DNA from: a bacterium OL-1
GTDB taxonomy: Bacteria; Actinomycetota; Coriobacteriia; Coriobacteriales; Atopobiaceae
Assembly: GCA_000752675.2 (NCBI GenBank)
Contig: LM994627.1
Location: forward strand, 244,429-308,428
DNA length: 64,000 nucleotides
Direction: 5' to 3'
Shown: piece after piece, positions 8,669-17,363 of the stretch
Layout: each line of letters starts with the position of its first letter
How positions within the stretch are numbered: the stretch's first letter is position 1
The notes under the pieces: model-generated
What the model saw: the letters and a program-made list of their open reading frames with translations, nothing else
Database searches by the model: none
What the model was told of the DNA's origin: nothing
Program-made: the position numbers and the translations under genes

Positions 8669-9170
8669 CGAGCTCTGCACCCATGTGGTGGTGCCCGGTA
8701 CCTTCGACCCGGTGACCCTGGGCCACATGGACGTGATTCGCCGTGCCCGCAAGCTCTTCCCACAGGTGACGGTAGCCGTGGCGGAGTCGCGCCACAAGCG
8801 CGGCACGGGCACCGAGTTCACGCTCGAGGAGCGCGTGGACATGCTAAAGCGCGCCCTGCGCGACGAGGGCATGACCGACGGCATCGAGGTGGTGCCGTTC
8901 TGCGGCCTTCTCGTTGAGTTTTGCAAGGAGCGCGGGGCAGGCGGCGTTGTCAAGGGACTGCGCGCCACGACGGACTTCGAGTACGAGCTGCAGCAGGCCG
9001 ACCTCAACACCTACATGGCGCCCGACTTGGAGTCCATCTTCGTCATGTCGAGCCCCAAGTACGGCTACGTATCTTCCTCCATCGTGCGCGAGATTGCGGC
9101 CATGGGCGGCGACGTTGACTTCCTCGTGCCGACGTGCGTGGCCGAGCGGCTCCGTGCGCACTATGCGTGA
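8661..9170 (+). CDS. coaD: Phosphopantetheine adenylyltransferase CoaD
   Basis: A 169-residue nucleotidyltransferase that makes dephospho-CoA from 4'-phosphopantetheine and ATP. It has the family N-terminus VVPGTFDPVTLGH with the (H/T)xGH motif at residues 19-22, the central GLRATTDFEYELQ segment, and the C-terminal SSPKYGYVSSSIVREIA (ISSTxVR-type). The start is read as TTG 8661, overlapping the rsmD stop, with AAGGA upstream; the first conserved strand begins only a few codons later. CoA supply is relevant to the several carrier-protein and acyl-CoA genes in the window, though coaD itself is core. Confidence 0.93.
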   Translation: MTSELCTHVVVPGTFDPVTLGHMDVIRRARKLFPQVTVAVAESRHKRGTGTEFTLEERVDMLKRALRDEGMTDGIEVVPFCGLLVEFCKERGAGGVVKGLRATTDFEYELQQADLNTYMAPDLESIFVMSSPKYGYVSSSIVREIAAMGGDVDFLVPTCVAERLRAHYA

Positions 9171-9284
9171 GCTTTGGCTCGTTTGGGGACTTGCGTTGCT
9201 TTTCTGCTACCATCGATATGATATGCCCCTCGGGCAGCGCACGGGAACGCCCGAGCAGTGGCCCGTACTCGAAAGGAGACCTGG

Positions 9285-9782
9285 ATGCAGCCGGGTGAGG
9301 AAATAGAGAGCCTGGTCGACGAGCTCGAGCAGCTAGTGAACGAGGCGAAGTCCCCGCTCACCGGCGGCGGCCAGAAGAAGATTGTCGACGCGCAGGACGT
9401 GTACGAGATTCTCGACGAGATCCGCAGGGTCTTCCCGCAGGAGTTCCAGGACGCCCGCCGCATCCTCAAGGAGGAGCAGGAGACTCTCGACCGTGCCCAG
9501 CAGCAGGCCGATAGCATCATCGCCGACGCCCAGCAGCAGGCCATGATCCTTGCGGGAGACCAGGAAGTCGTCCGTCTCGCCCAGCAGCAGGCCGATAGCA
9601 TCAAGGACCAGGCTGCCCAGTACGAGCGCGACACCCGCTACAACGCCGAGGAGTACGCAGACACCGTGCTCGCGCACCTCGAGGAGAACCTCAAGTCGCT
9701 CACCAATTCTGTCTCCCGCGTCCGCCAGACGCTCGACGAGAACTCCGGTCCGCGCAACACCTCGAACAACGTTCCCTGGTAA
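9285..9782 (+). CDS. SepIVA/DivIVA-like coiled-coil protein
   Basis: A 165-residue, charged, largely helical protein with no membrane segment. Residues about 1-60 include a DAQDVYEILDEIRRVFPQE motif resembling the DivIVA-like N-terminal region, followed by a long coiled coil rich in Ala, Gln and Glu. The peptide AQQQADSI occurs twice, 28 residues apart (four heptads), and is coded by an exact 25-bp DNA repeat (9495-9519 and 9579-9603). It lies between coaD and a DUF177 gene. In mycobacteria the septation protein SepIVA (Rv2927c) likewise sits next to the DUF177 gene and rnc, so a role in septum or cell-envelope organisation is inferred. A strong AAAGGAG precedes ATG 9285. Confidence 0.7.
   Translation: MQPGEEIESLVDELEQLVNEAKSPLTGGGQKKIVDAQDVYEILDEIRRVFPQEFQDARRILKEEQETLDRAQQQADSIIADAQQQAMILAGDQEVVRLAQQQADSIKDQAAQYERDTRYNAEEYADTVLAHLEENLKSLTNSVSRVRQTLDENSGPRNTSNNVPW
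9495..9603 (+). repeat. 25-bp exact direct repeat inside the coiled-coil gene
   Basis: Two identical 25-bp copies (9495-9519 and 9579-9603) are offset by 84 bp, exactly 28 codons or four heptads. They are in frame with the coiled coil, so they reflect internal duplication of the heptad pattern rather than a mobile repeat. Confidence 0.85.
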
Positions 9783-9787
9783 GCGCC

Positions 9788-10405
9788 ATGCAGCCTGTGA
9801 TTCTTGCTCTTGACGCGCGCCTTGGCGAGGCAGGTGACACCCTGCCCCTTAAGGGCCACCTCGACGAGACGTCCTACACCCTTGGCGAGCGCGAGTTCTC
9901 GCTTCCCTCTGGCATCGACTACGACCTCATGCTCACCAACGCGGGCGAGGGCATCCTCGCCACAGGCATCCTCACCACACACGTGGTGGGCACCTGCGAC
10001 CGCTGCCTCAGCCCCGCGGAGTTCGACGTGAGCGGCGAGGTCGACGAGTACTACCTCTTCGAGGAGCCCGAGGACACGGGTGACGACGATGACGACGAGC
10101 TCGACTTCTCGCTCGTCTCGGCCGACAACACCATCGACCTCTCGGGCGCGCTCCTCTCGTCGCTTGTCATGGAGACGCCCTTCGTGGTGCTCTGCCGTCC
10201 GGACTGCAAGGGTCTCTGTCCCGTCTGCGGCGCCAACCTCAACGAGGAGGACTGTGGCCACGCAGCCCAGATCGAGGAGGACCGCCTGAAGGCAAGCCCG
10301 TTCGCGGTTCTCGCCTCGCTGGACCTAGACCACAAGGGGGACGAGAAGGGCGATGCGCCCGTCCCCGGCGAGCAACCCAAAAACGACAAACCGGATGCGG
10401 AGTGA
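9788..10405 (+). CDS. DUF177 (YceD) family protein
   Basis: A 205-residue DUF177/YceD protein. The family is almost always encoded just upstream of rpmF; related proteins have been linked to 23S rRNA accumulation in bacteria and plastids. Features include an N-terminal beta-rich region, CDRCLSP in the middle, an acidic stretch DDDDDELDF, and a C-terminal cysteine cluster (CRPDCKGLCPVCG) that looks zinc-binding. It starts 5 bp after the coiled-coil gene. An extended acidic/Lys/Pro C-terminal tail of about 45 residues is longer than I would expect for the family. Gene order DUF177-rpmF-plsX is the classic arrangement. Confidence 0.88.
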   Translation: MQPVILALDARLGEAGDTLPLKGHLDETSYTLGEREFSLPSGIDYDLMLTNAGEGILATGILTTHVVGTCDRCLSPAEFDVSGEVDEYYLFEEPEDTGDDDDDELDFSLVSADNTIDLSGALLSSLVMETPFVVLCRPDCKGLCPVCGANLNEEDCGHAAQIEEDRLKASPFAVLASLDLDHKGDEKGDAPVPGEQPKNDKPDAE

Positions 10406-10444
10406 AGATATTGGCGCATCTGGCGCATATGCCCAATTGCGTGG

Positions 10445-10450
10445 TATAGT
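10445..10450 (+). promoter_or_regulatory. Possible -10 box before rpmF
   Basis: A TATAGT hexamer lies 77 bp before the rpmF start, in a locally AT-richer gap after the DUF177 gene. A weak TGGCGC lies 18 bp upstream. This could be an internal promoter that adds ribosomal-protein expression; the evidence is only the -10. Confidence 0.35.
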
Positions 10451-10526
10451 CATCTACGCATGATTTTTGGTCAAGTTGCCCCGCGTCTCTACGAGGGGCG
10501 CGGTGTAAGAGCAAGAGAGGTTCAAG

Positions 10527-10706
10527 ATGGCAGTTCCTAAGCAGAAAAAGGGCCGTGGAGCCACGCACACCCGTCGTTCGGCCAACAGCAAGGTCGCCAC
10601 TCCGGCCCGTTCCGTGTGCCCGCGTTGCGGAGCCCCCAAGCTCCCGCACCACGTGTGCCCCAACTGCGGCTACTACAAGGACCGCGAGGTCGTTGTCACC
10701 GAGTAG
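10527..10706 (+). CDS. rpmF: 50S ribosomal protein L32
   Basis: A 59-residue ribosomal protein of the large subunit. The N-terminus MAVPKQKKGRGATHTRR is diagnostic, followed by two CxxC pairs (CPRCG and CPNCG) that make the zinc-binding form of L32. A GAGAGG lies upstream of the ATG. It sits between the DUF177 gene and plsX, as in most bacteria, and is followed by a hairpin with a T-run, so part of the transcripts probably end here while the rest read into plsX. Confidence 0.95.
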   Translation: MAVPKQKKGRGATHTRRSANSKVATPARSVCPRCGAPKLPHHVCPNCGYYKDREVVVTE

Positions 10707-10728
10707 CCCCATGCCTGCAACATGGCCT

Positions 10729-10766
10729 GGGAGGTCGGTCCCTTCTGGGGTCGGCCTCCTTTTTTA
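10729..10766 (+). terminator. Terminator/attenuator after rpmF
   Basis: A hairpin (GGAGG at 10730-10734 with CCTCC at 10755-10759, plus an inner CCC/GGG pairing) is followed by six T residues. It lies 40 bp before plsX and should lower, not abolish, expression of the lipid genes relative to L32. Confidence 0.65.
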
Positions 10767-10806
10767 ATCTTGCGCGCGAGCGCCTCACAGCGACCTTGGA
10801 GGATAG

Positions 10807-11796
10807 ATGACCACCATCTGCGTTGACGTCATGGGCTCCGACCGCGAGCCTCCCGTGCTGCTCGAAGGCGTTGCCAAGGCCCTCGAGCTCGACCCCGAGC
10901 TCAAGGTCCTCGTGGCGGGCGACGCCTCTGTGGTCGAGCCCTTCGCCCGCGACCACGAGCGCGCGGAGGCCCTCGTGACCACCGAGGTCATCGCCATGGA
11001 CGAGCACCCCGCCTCCGCCGTGCGCAAGAAGAAGGACGCGAGCATCGTGCGCGCCGCCTCCGCGGTGCGCGCGGGCCAGGCGGACGGCCTCTTCTCGGCC
11101 GGCTCAACCGGCGCAGTGCTCACGGCTGCGACCTTTGGCATCGGGCGCATCAAGGGCATCCGCCGTCCGGCGCTCACGCTTGCCGCCCCCGGCATCTCGG
11201 GCAAGAAGACCGTCCTTCTCGACTGTGGCGCCAACGCAGACGTCCAGCCAGACGCGATTGTGCAGTTTGCGCACATGGGGCGCGCCTACGCGCAGGTGGT
11301 CCTTGGTGTCGAGGAGCCCCGCGTGGCGCTTCTCTGCAACGGCTCGGAGGACACCAAGGGCTCCGAGCTCGCGCTGTCCTACCACAAGGCGCTGGCAGAG
11401 GGCAACTGCGGCTTTGTGGGCAACGCCGAGGGCACAGACCTTCTCGCGGGCACCTTTGACGTTATCGTGGCAGATGGCTTCACGGGCAACGTTGCCCTGA
11501 AGACCATCGAGGGCACGGCAAAGTTCATCGTGTCGCGCGTCAAGGCCGCTGCCGGCGAGTCCAAGCGTGCGGGCCTGGGTGCCCTCATGCTCAAGCCGGC
11601 GCTCAAGACCGTTGCGGGCGAGCTCTCTGGTGACGAGATGGGCGGTGCCGTCCTTCTCGGCCTGCGCGCTCCTGTGGTCAAGGGCCACGGCAGCACCAGC
11701 GCCGAGGCCGTGGCCAGCGGCACACTTGCCTGCGCCCGTGCCGCCCGCGGACAGCTCTGCGAACGTATCGCCAAGGCCTGCGAGAAGGCCGAGTAA
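10807..11796 (+). CDS. plsX: Phosphate acyltransferase PlsX
   Basis: A 329-residue acyl-ACP:phosphate acyltransferase, which makes acyl phosphate from acyl-ACP in phospholipid synthesis. The N-terminal CVDVMGSDREP, the ASAVRKKKDAS segment, GLFSAGSTGAVL, the middle LLDCGANADVQ motif and the DGFTGNVALKTIEG block all match the family. It is followed by acpP after 76 bp, in the conserved plsX-acpP-rnc order. The ATG at 10807 has GGAGG about 7 bp upstream. PlsX uses the same kind of acyl phosphate as the FakA product encoded upstream. Confidence 0.95.
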   Translation: MTTICVDVMGSDREPPVLLEGVAKALELDPELKVLVAGDASVVEPFARDHERAEALVTTEVIAMDEHPASAVRKKKDASIVRAASAVRAGQADGLFSAGSTGAVLTAATFGIGRIKGIRRPALTLAAPGISGKKTVLLDCGANADVQPDAIVQFAHMGRAYAQVVLGVEEPRVALLCNGSEDTKGSELALSYHKALAEGNCGFVGNAEGTDLLAGTFDVIVADGFTGNVALKTIEGTAKFIVSRVKAAAGESKRAGLGALMLKPALKTVAGELSGDEMGGAVLLGLRAPVVKGHGSTSAEAVASGTLACARAARGQLCERIAKACEKAE

Positions 11797-11872
11797 CGGG
11801 TACCATAAGCTCGTGTGCGCGGTGCCACGCGGCCCGCGTGAACCGGCAACGTCAATCCGCTAGGAGGAACCC

Positions 11873-12112
11873 ATGGACCATGACGCCATTCTCGAGAAGG
11901 TCATCTCGGTTGTGAACGACACCCTTGATGTCCCGGCAGACGTCGAGCTCACCGAGGAGACCGCCTTCAAGGACCTCGGTGCAGACTCCTTCGACCTGCT
12001 CGAGCTGGTCACCGCCCTCGAGGACGAGTTTGACCTCACCTTTGACGACGAGGCCCTCGAGAAGATTGCAACCGTGGGCGACGCCGTGAGCGCCATTGAG
12101 GCCGCTCAGTAA
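11873..12112 (+). CDS. acpP: Acyl carrier protein (fatty acid synthesis)
   Basis: A 79-residue acyl carrier protein. The phosphopantetheine attachment serine is Ser39 in GADSFDLLEL; the usual DSL motif reads DSF here. The rest shows the standard acidic four-helix pattern. An AGGAGG lies 7 bp before the ATG. Position between plsX and rnc marks it as the housekeeping ACP, in contrast to the two other carrier proteins encoded at 47.1 and 55.2 kb. Confidence 0.93.
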   Translation: MDHDAILEKVISVVNDTLDVPADVELTEETAFKDLGADSFDLLELVTALEDEFDLTFDDEALEKIATVGDAVSAIEAAQ

Positions 12113-12137
12113 GCTTTTGTAAGGAGAGCTCTCTCAC

Positions 12138-12893
12138 TTGAACACGCATGAAAAGGTCAGCGAGGTGGAGCGCATCTGCGGCCACCACTTCACCGACAAA
12201 AGGCTCATAACGTCCGCCATCACGCACCCCTCGGCGGTGGAGGGAAAGCCTGTCTCGGCCTCCTATGAGAGGCTTGAGTTCCTGGGTGACTCCATCCTGG
12301 GCGCCATTGTGGCCACCGAGCTCTTCGAGCGCTTCCCCGGGCTCGACGAGGGCGCGCTCACAAGGCTCAAGATCTCGCTCGTCTCGGGCGAGACGCTCTC
12401 AGAGGTGTCGGGCGACCTTGGGATAGCCCCGCTCATCGTGGTTGGCGAGTCCGAGAAGGGCACGCACGCGCGCGGCATGCACTCCGCCCTCGAGAACGTC
12501 TACGAGTCCATCGTGGGCGCCCTCTACCTCGACGCCGGCTACGAGGACACGCGCAGGTTCGTGCTCGACACGCTTTCCTCGCACTTCACGCCTGAGCTTG
12601 TCGACCGTCTCTCCGAGCGGCCGATAAACCCCAAGTCGCGCCTGCAGGAGATCACCCAGCGCGACCTGCGCCTTGCTCCCGAGTACAAGCTCGTGGGCGA
12701 GGAGGGCCCCGCGCACGACCCCACCTTCACCTCCGTTGTGCTGGTCGACGGCAAGCGCGTGGGCCGGGGTTCCGGCCCCTCCAAGAAGAGCTCCGAGAAC
12801 GCCGCCGCCGCGGACGCGCTCGAGCGCATGGGACAGGGCGGCGACAAGGGGGCAGACGCCAGCGTCGCCCCCGCTGACGCCGACGAGCACTAG
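12138..12893 (+). CDS. rnc: Ribonuclease III
   Basis: A 251-residue double-strand-specific endoribonuclease that processes rRNA and structured mRNAs. The signature YERLEFLGDSILG lies near residues 44-56 and the second catalytic region near ENVYESIVGALYLDAGY. A C-terminal double-stranded RNA binding domain (about 160-235) contains GPSKKSSENAAAADALERM. The start is TTG 12138 with AAGGAGAG upstream; a nearby ATG is out of frame. The acidic C-terminal tail of about 20 residues looks unstructured. It precedes smc by 23 bp. Confidence 0.94.
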   Translation: MNTHEKVSEVERICGHHFTDKRLITSAITHPSAVEGKPVSASYERLEFLGDSILGAIVATELFERFPGLDEGALTRLKISLVSGETLSEVSGDLGIAPLIVVGESEKGTHARGMHSALENVYESIVGALYLDAGYEDTRRFVLDTLSSHFTPELVDRLSERPINPKSRLQEITQRDLRLAPEYKLVGEEGPAHDPTFTSVVLVDGKRVGRGSGPSKKSSENAAAADALERMGQGGDKGADASVAPADADEH

Positions 12894-12916
12894 CCCGAGA
12901 AGCGAGAGGACCACCC

Positions 12917-15900
12917 TTGTATCTGAAGTCGCTCACACTCAAGGGCTTCAAGTCCTTCGCCGACAGGACATCCATGTCCTTCGACTCCGGCCTCAACGTG
13001 GTTGTGGGTCCCAACGGCTCGGGCAAGTCGAACGTCTCTGACGCCATTCTCTGGGTCCTGGGCGAGCAGAGCGCCAAGATGCTCCGTGGCCAGGCCATGG
13101 AGGACGTGATCTTCTCGGGTAGCTCCGCAAGGCCCGCCGTGGGTGTGGCAGAGGTCACGCTGGTACTCGACAACTCAGATCACACGCTGCCCATCGACTT
13201 CTCCGAGGTGGGCATCACGCGCCGGATGTATCGCTCGGGCGAGTCCGAGTACCTCATCAACGGCGCGCCCGCGCGCCTTATGGACGTGCAGGACATCCTC
13301 CACGACTCCGGCCTGGGCAAGGACACCCACTCGATCATCAGCCAAGGCAAGCTTGACTCCATCCTCCAGAGCCGCCCTGAGGAGCGCCGCGAGCTCATCG
13401 AGGAGGCGGCAGACATCTCCAAGCACCGCAGGCGCAAGGAGCGCAGCCTTCGCAAACTCTCCTCGATGGATGACAACCTTGCGCGCGCCAAGGTGGTCGA
13501 GCGTGAGATTAACCGCCAGCTCAAGCCCCTCGAGCGGCAGGTCGACAAGGCAAAGCGCGCCCACGACATCACCGAGCGCCTGACCGAGCTGCGCACGCAG
13601 CTCGCGGTTGACGACCTGCGCCGCCTGCAGGCCTCCTACGGCACGCTCTCGGCCCGCGGCCGCGAGGCCGACGCCGCCGTCGAGCTTGCCCAGTACCGCC
13701 TGGACGAGAAGTCCGCAGAGCTCGAGAAGTACCAGTCGCTCCTCGAGCAGAAGGGCCTCTTTGTGGGCGACCTCGGCGAGCAGCGTCGCCGCATGCAGGA
13801 TATCCTCGGCCGCATGGACTCGGACATGCGCCTTCTGGAGGAGAAGGGCAAGAACATGGTCTCGCGCCTCTCCGAGATGCGCATGCAGCTTTCGACCATG
13901 CGCAAGCAGCGCGCGGATGTGACCGAGGAGCACGAGCGCGTGGCCGGGGACCTCTCCGACGCCCGCGTGCGCCAGCGCGAGCTCGAGGAGGGCATGGAGG
14001 CGCTCTCGAAGGCGTCGCGGGACGCCGTGGCGCATCGGCGCGAGCTGGAGGACACCCTCAACAAGCGCCAGGCAGACGAGCGCCAGGCGCGCGCCGAGGC
14101 AGACAAGGAGACCCTCGCCTTTGCCAAGCTCGAGGACCAGATCTCGAACGCCGAGGTCGAGGACGGCATGTACAAGAGCCGCCTCGAGCAGGTAGCAGAG
14201 ACCCTCGCCACAACCGAGGAGGCGCTGGCCGAGAGGGGAGAGCGCAAGGCTCGCGTGGAGGCGCAGCTCGCCGACGCCCGTGCCAAGGCGGAGGAGCTTG
14301 TCGGCACCATTGCCGAGGCCCAGGCCGCGCTCAAGCGCGCCCGTGACGAGGAACGCTCTGCTCGCACCAAGCTCTCATCCTCCGAGGCCACCCTCTCGGC
14401 GCTGCGCTCGGTTGACGCCAACGTGGAGAAGGCAAGCCCGCTCGTGGAGGCTGTCTCCAAGGGGCAGGCTGCCAGCCTCGTCGAGTGTCGCCTAGCAGAC
14501 CTTATCGACGCCGACGAGGCAACCGAGTCGCTGGTCGAGCGCCTGCTTGGCGACGATCTTGCCGCCTTCGTCGTGGCGAGCGCCGCCGATGCCGGCACGC
14601 TCGCTGCCTCGGCGCTCTCGCAGGGGCGCGCCGAGGGCAGGGCTACCGTGGTCTTCCGCGAGGCCGCTCCCGTTGCGGTGGCGGCGGAGGGCGCTCCCGG
14701 CGAGGCGCTCATCTCGCACCTGCGCGTCTCTGACGCCGCGCGCCCGCTTCTCACGGCGCTTCTCGGCGACATCAGGCTCGTGGGCAGCGCCGAGGAGGCC
14801 ATTCGCGCGCACCAGGCCATGCCGGCGCTCACCTACGTCACGCAGGACGGCGTCACCGTCACGCCCGACGGCCGCTGCGTGGTTGGCACCGCGCCATCGA
14901 CCGAGGCGGGCGCCCTCGAGCGCAAGCGCCGCATCCGCGCCCTCGAGGAGGGCATGGGGGAGCTGCGCGCCTCGCTCGGGGCCGCGACGGAGGCCGTGAG
15001 TGCGGCAGAGGCTGCGCTTGCCGCGTCGCGCGATGGTGCCGCGGCCGCAAAGGGCGACGCCGCGCGTCTCTCGGGTGAGCTCTCCTCAGTTACGTCCGAG
15101 ATGGGCCGCCTGGACGCGCAGCGCCAGCGCGCGGCAGACGAGCAACGCCAGGTCACGCGTCAGCGCGACGCTGCGTCCGAGCGCGCGGCAGACGCCCGCT
15201 CGCATATCGAGGAGCACAAGGCAGCCGCCGCCGCAGCCCGCGCCAAGGCGGAGGAGCTTGCCGGTGGCCTGGGCGACCTGCGCACGCAGCACGACGAGGC
15301 CGTGCGCGCCCAGGGCAAGGCGTCCCACGAGCTCTCTGACGCGCGCCTCGAGCTTGCGATGGCCAAGGAGCGTGCCAAGAACCTCTCGTCCCGCGAGCGC
15401 GAGCTTGCCAACCGCAAGCACGACCTCGATGCGCGCATCGTGGCAACCGAGGAGGGCTCGCGAGCGCTCGAGGTGGTGCGCCTGCGCGTTGACCCGCTCC
15501 ACGACCGCTACGACGCCATCCGCACCCGTGCGCTCGACTGGGCCGCGCGCCTCAAGGACCGCGCCTCGCTCGCCGAGGCTGACTCCGACTCCCTTAAGCG
15601 CACCATCGGCGACGCCAAGTCTGCCGTGAATGACGCCACCGCCGAGCTCACCCGCGCCCGTGACGCCGCCTCTGCGGTCAAGGTCGACCTCGGCCGTCTG
15701 GAGGTGCAGGTCCAAAACGCCATCGAGGCCATCCAGGCCACGGGCGCCGTTCTCGACGAGGCGCTCTCGCTTCCCGCGCCGGACGACCGCGAGGCCGCCG
15801 AGCGCGAGGCGGACCAGCTCGAGGGCCAGCTCGCCTCCATCGGCCCCGTGAACGAGGTCGCGATGGACGAGTACATCCGCCTGAAGCAGCGTGCGGACTA

Positions 15901-16459
15901 CATTGGCGAGCAGGTCGCAGACCTCGAGGCCGCCCGCGTGGCGCTCAAGAAGATCAACGCTGCCATCGACCGCAAGATGCGCAACAGGTTCCTCGTGGTC
16001 TTTGACAAAGTGAACGAGAACTTCTCGGAAATCTTCTCGATGCTCTTCCCTGGCGGCCACGCCCACATCGAGATGACCGACCCGGACAACCTTTCCGAGA
16101 CGGGCATCGAGATCGTGGCGCAGCCCAGGGGCAAGCGCATCACCAAGATGTCGCTCATGTCCGGCGGCGAGAAGTCCCTCACGGCGCTTGCGCTGCTCTT
16201 TGCCGTCTACAAGACACGCACGGTGCCCTTCTATGTGTTCGACGAGGTTGAGGCCGCGCTCGACGACTCCAACCTCTCCAAGCTCCTTGACGCCATCGAG
16301 CAGCTCAAGGACACGACGCAGCTCGTCGTCATCTCGCACCAGAGAAGGACGATGGAGCAGGCCGACGTCCTCTATGGCGTCTCCATGCAGGCCGACGGCG
16401 TGAGCCACGTCGTCTCTCAGCGCCTCGACAAGGCGACTGGAAAGGTGGTCGATGCCTGA
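12917..16459 (+). CDS. smc: Chromosome partition protein SMC
   Basis: An 1180-residue SMC ATPase for chromosome condensation and segregation. Walker A GPNGSGKSNV is at residues 31-40, long coiled coils run to about residue 490 and from about 670, and a hinge lies between them. The C-terminal ABC signature LMSGGEKSLTALAL and Walker B FYVFDEVEAALDD complete the head. It begins with TTG (first residues MYLKSLTLKGFKSF), matching the family start exactly. Its TGA overlaps the ftsY ATG by one base. Genes for ScpA and ScpB are not in the window. Coding is very GC-rich, which gives long spurious open frames on the other strand. Confidence 0.96.
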   Translation: MYLKSLTLKGFKSFADRTSMSFDSGLNVVVGPNGSGKSNVSDAILWVLGEQSAKMLRGQAMEDVIFSGSSARPAVGVAEVTLVLDNSDHTLPIDFSEVGITRRMYRSGESEYLINGAPARLMDVQDILHDSGLGKDTHSIISQGKLDSILQSRPEERRELIEEAADISKHRRRKERSLRKLSSMDDNLARAKVVEREINRQLKPLERQVDKAKRAHDITERLTELRTQLAVDDLRRLQASYGTLSARGREADAAVELAQYRLDEKSAELEKYQSLLEQKGLFVGDLGEQRRRMQDILGRMDSDMRLLEEKGKNMVSRLSEMRMQLSTMRKQRADVTEEHERVAGDLSDARVRQRELEEGMEALSKASRDAVAHRRELEDTLNKRQADERQARAEADKETLAFAKLEDQISNAEVEDGMYKSRLEQVAETLATTEEALAERGERKARVEAQLADARAKAEELVGTIAEAQAALKRARDEERSARTKLSSSEATLSALRSVDANVEKASPLVEAVSKGQAASLVECRLADLIDADEATESLVERLLGDDLAAFVVASAADAGTLAASALSQGRAEGRATVVFREAAPVAVAAEGAPGEALISHLRVSDAARPLLTALLGDIRLVGSAEEAIRAHQAMPALTYVTQDGVTVTPDGRCVVGTAPSTEAGALERKRRIRALEEGMGELRASLGAATEAVSAAEAALAASRDGAAAAKGDAARLSGELSSVTSEMGRLDAQRQRAADEQRQVTRQRDAASERAADARSHIEEHKAAAAAARAKAEELAGGLGDLRTQHDEAVRAQGKASHELSDARLELAMAKERAKNLSSRERELANRKHDLDARIVATEEGSRALEVVRLRVDPLHDRYDAIRTRALDWAARLKDRASLAEADSDSLKRTIGDAKSAVNDATAELTRARDAASAVKVDLGRLEVQVQNAIEAIQATGAVLDEALSLPAPDDREAAEREADQLEGQLASIGPVNEVAMDEYIRLKQRADYIGEQVADLEAARVALKKINAAIDRKMRNRFLVVFDKVNENFSEIFSMLFPGGHAHIEMTDPDNLSETGIEIVAQPRGKRITKMSLMSGGEKSLTALALLFAVYKTRTVPFYVFDEVEAALDDSNLSKLLDAIEQLKDTTQLVVISHQRRTMEQADVLYGVSMQADGVSHVVSQRLDKATGKVVDA

Positions 16460-17361
16460 TGGGTTTCTTCGACAGGCTGAAAAGCGGCCTCTCGCGCTCG
16501 CGCGAGGCCATCAACGAGATTTTCTACATGGGCGGCGAGGTCGACGAGGACTTCTGGGAGGACCTCGAGGACACGCTTGTGATGGGCGACATGGGCGGCG
16601 AGCTTGCCATGCGCGTGACCGATGACCTGCGCGAGCAGGCCGCGCGCGAGAACCTCACCCGCGCAGACCAGCTGCGCGACGCCCTCGCCAAGCGCCTTGC
16701 CCAGGAGTTCCGCACGGCAGACCGTGATCCCTTCGAGGACGTGCCCTCGTGCGTCCTCTTTGTGGGCATCAACGGCGCCGGCAAGACCACCACGGTGGGC
16801 AAGCTTGCCGGTCGCGCCCGCGGCGAGGGCAAGAGCTGCCTTATCGGCGGTGCCGACACCTTCCGCGCCGCAGCCATCGAGCAGCTCGAGGTGTGGGGCA
16901 CGCGCGCGGGCGTTGACGTCATCACCCGCGAGCGCGGGGCGGACCCGGCGAGCGTCTGCTACGACGTGGTCGAGGAGGCCGAGAAGCGCGGCTCGCAGCT
17001 GGTGCTCATCGACACCGCAGGGCGCCTGCACACCTCGTCCGACCTCATGCGCGAGCTCGCCAAGGTGGTCAACGTCACGCGCAAGCGCTGCACCTCCATG
17101 CCGGTCACCGTCGTCCTTGTGATTGACGCCACCACCGGCCAGAACGGCCTTGCGCAGGCCAAGGAGTTCAACGACGCCCTGGACCTCGACGGGCTTATCG
17201 TCACCAAGCTTGATGGCACCGCCAAGGGCGGCATCGCGCTTGCGATCTCTGACCAGCTGGGGCTTCCCATCTACCGCATTGGCGTGGGAGAGTCCATCGA
17301 CGACCTTGAGACCTTCGACGCGCTCGACTTCTGCCGTGCGCTCGTTGGGGAAGGAAAGTAG
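16459..17361 (+). CDS. ftsY: Signal recognition particle receptor FtsY
   Basis: A 300-residue SRP receptor GTPase. It is the short form, with an NG domain and only about 20 residues before it, lacking the long acidic A domain of E. coli FtsY. P-loop GINGAGKTTTVGKLA lies near residue 102, the DTAGRLHT motif is in the middle, and TKLDGTAKGG lies near the end. It directs ribosome-SRP complexes to the membrane. The ATG shares a base with the smc stop, and ffh begins 2 bp after its end, so the receptor and particle protein are made together. Confidence 0.95.
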   Translation: MGFFDRLKSGLSRSREAINEIFYMGGEVDEDFWEDLEDTLVMGDMGGELAMRVTDDLREQAARENLTRADQLRDALAKRLAQEFRTADRDPFEDVPSCVLFVGINGAGKTTTVGKLAGRARGEGKSCLIGGADTFRAAAIEQLEVWGTRAGVDVITRERGADPASVCYDVVEEAEKRGSQLVLIDTAGRLHTSSDLMRELAKVVNVTRKRCTSMPVTVVLVIDATTGQNGLAQAKEFNDALDLDGLIVTKLDGTAKGGIALAISDQLGLPIYRIGVGESIDDLETFDALDFCRALVGEGK

Positions 17362-17363
17362 CC

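Noticed and set aside
12399-16408. Long open frames antisense to rnc and smc
   Set aside because: They mirror the GC-rich coding strand, have low-complexity Arg/Ala/Leu composition and no ribosome sites; rnc and smc are unmistakable.
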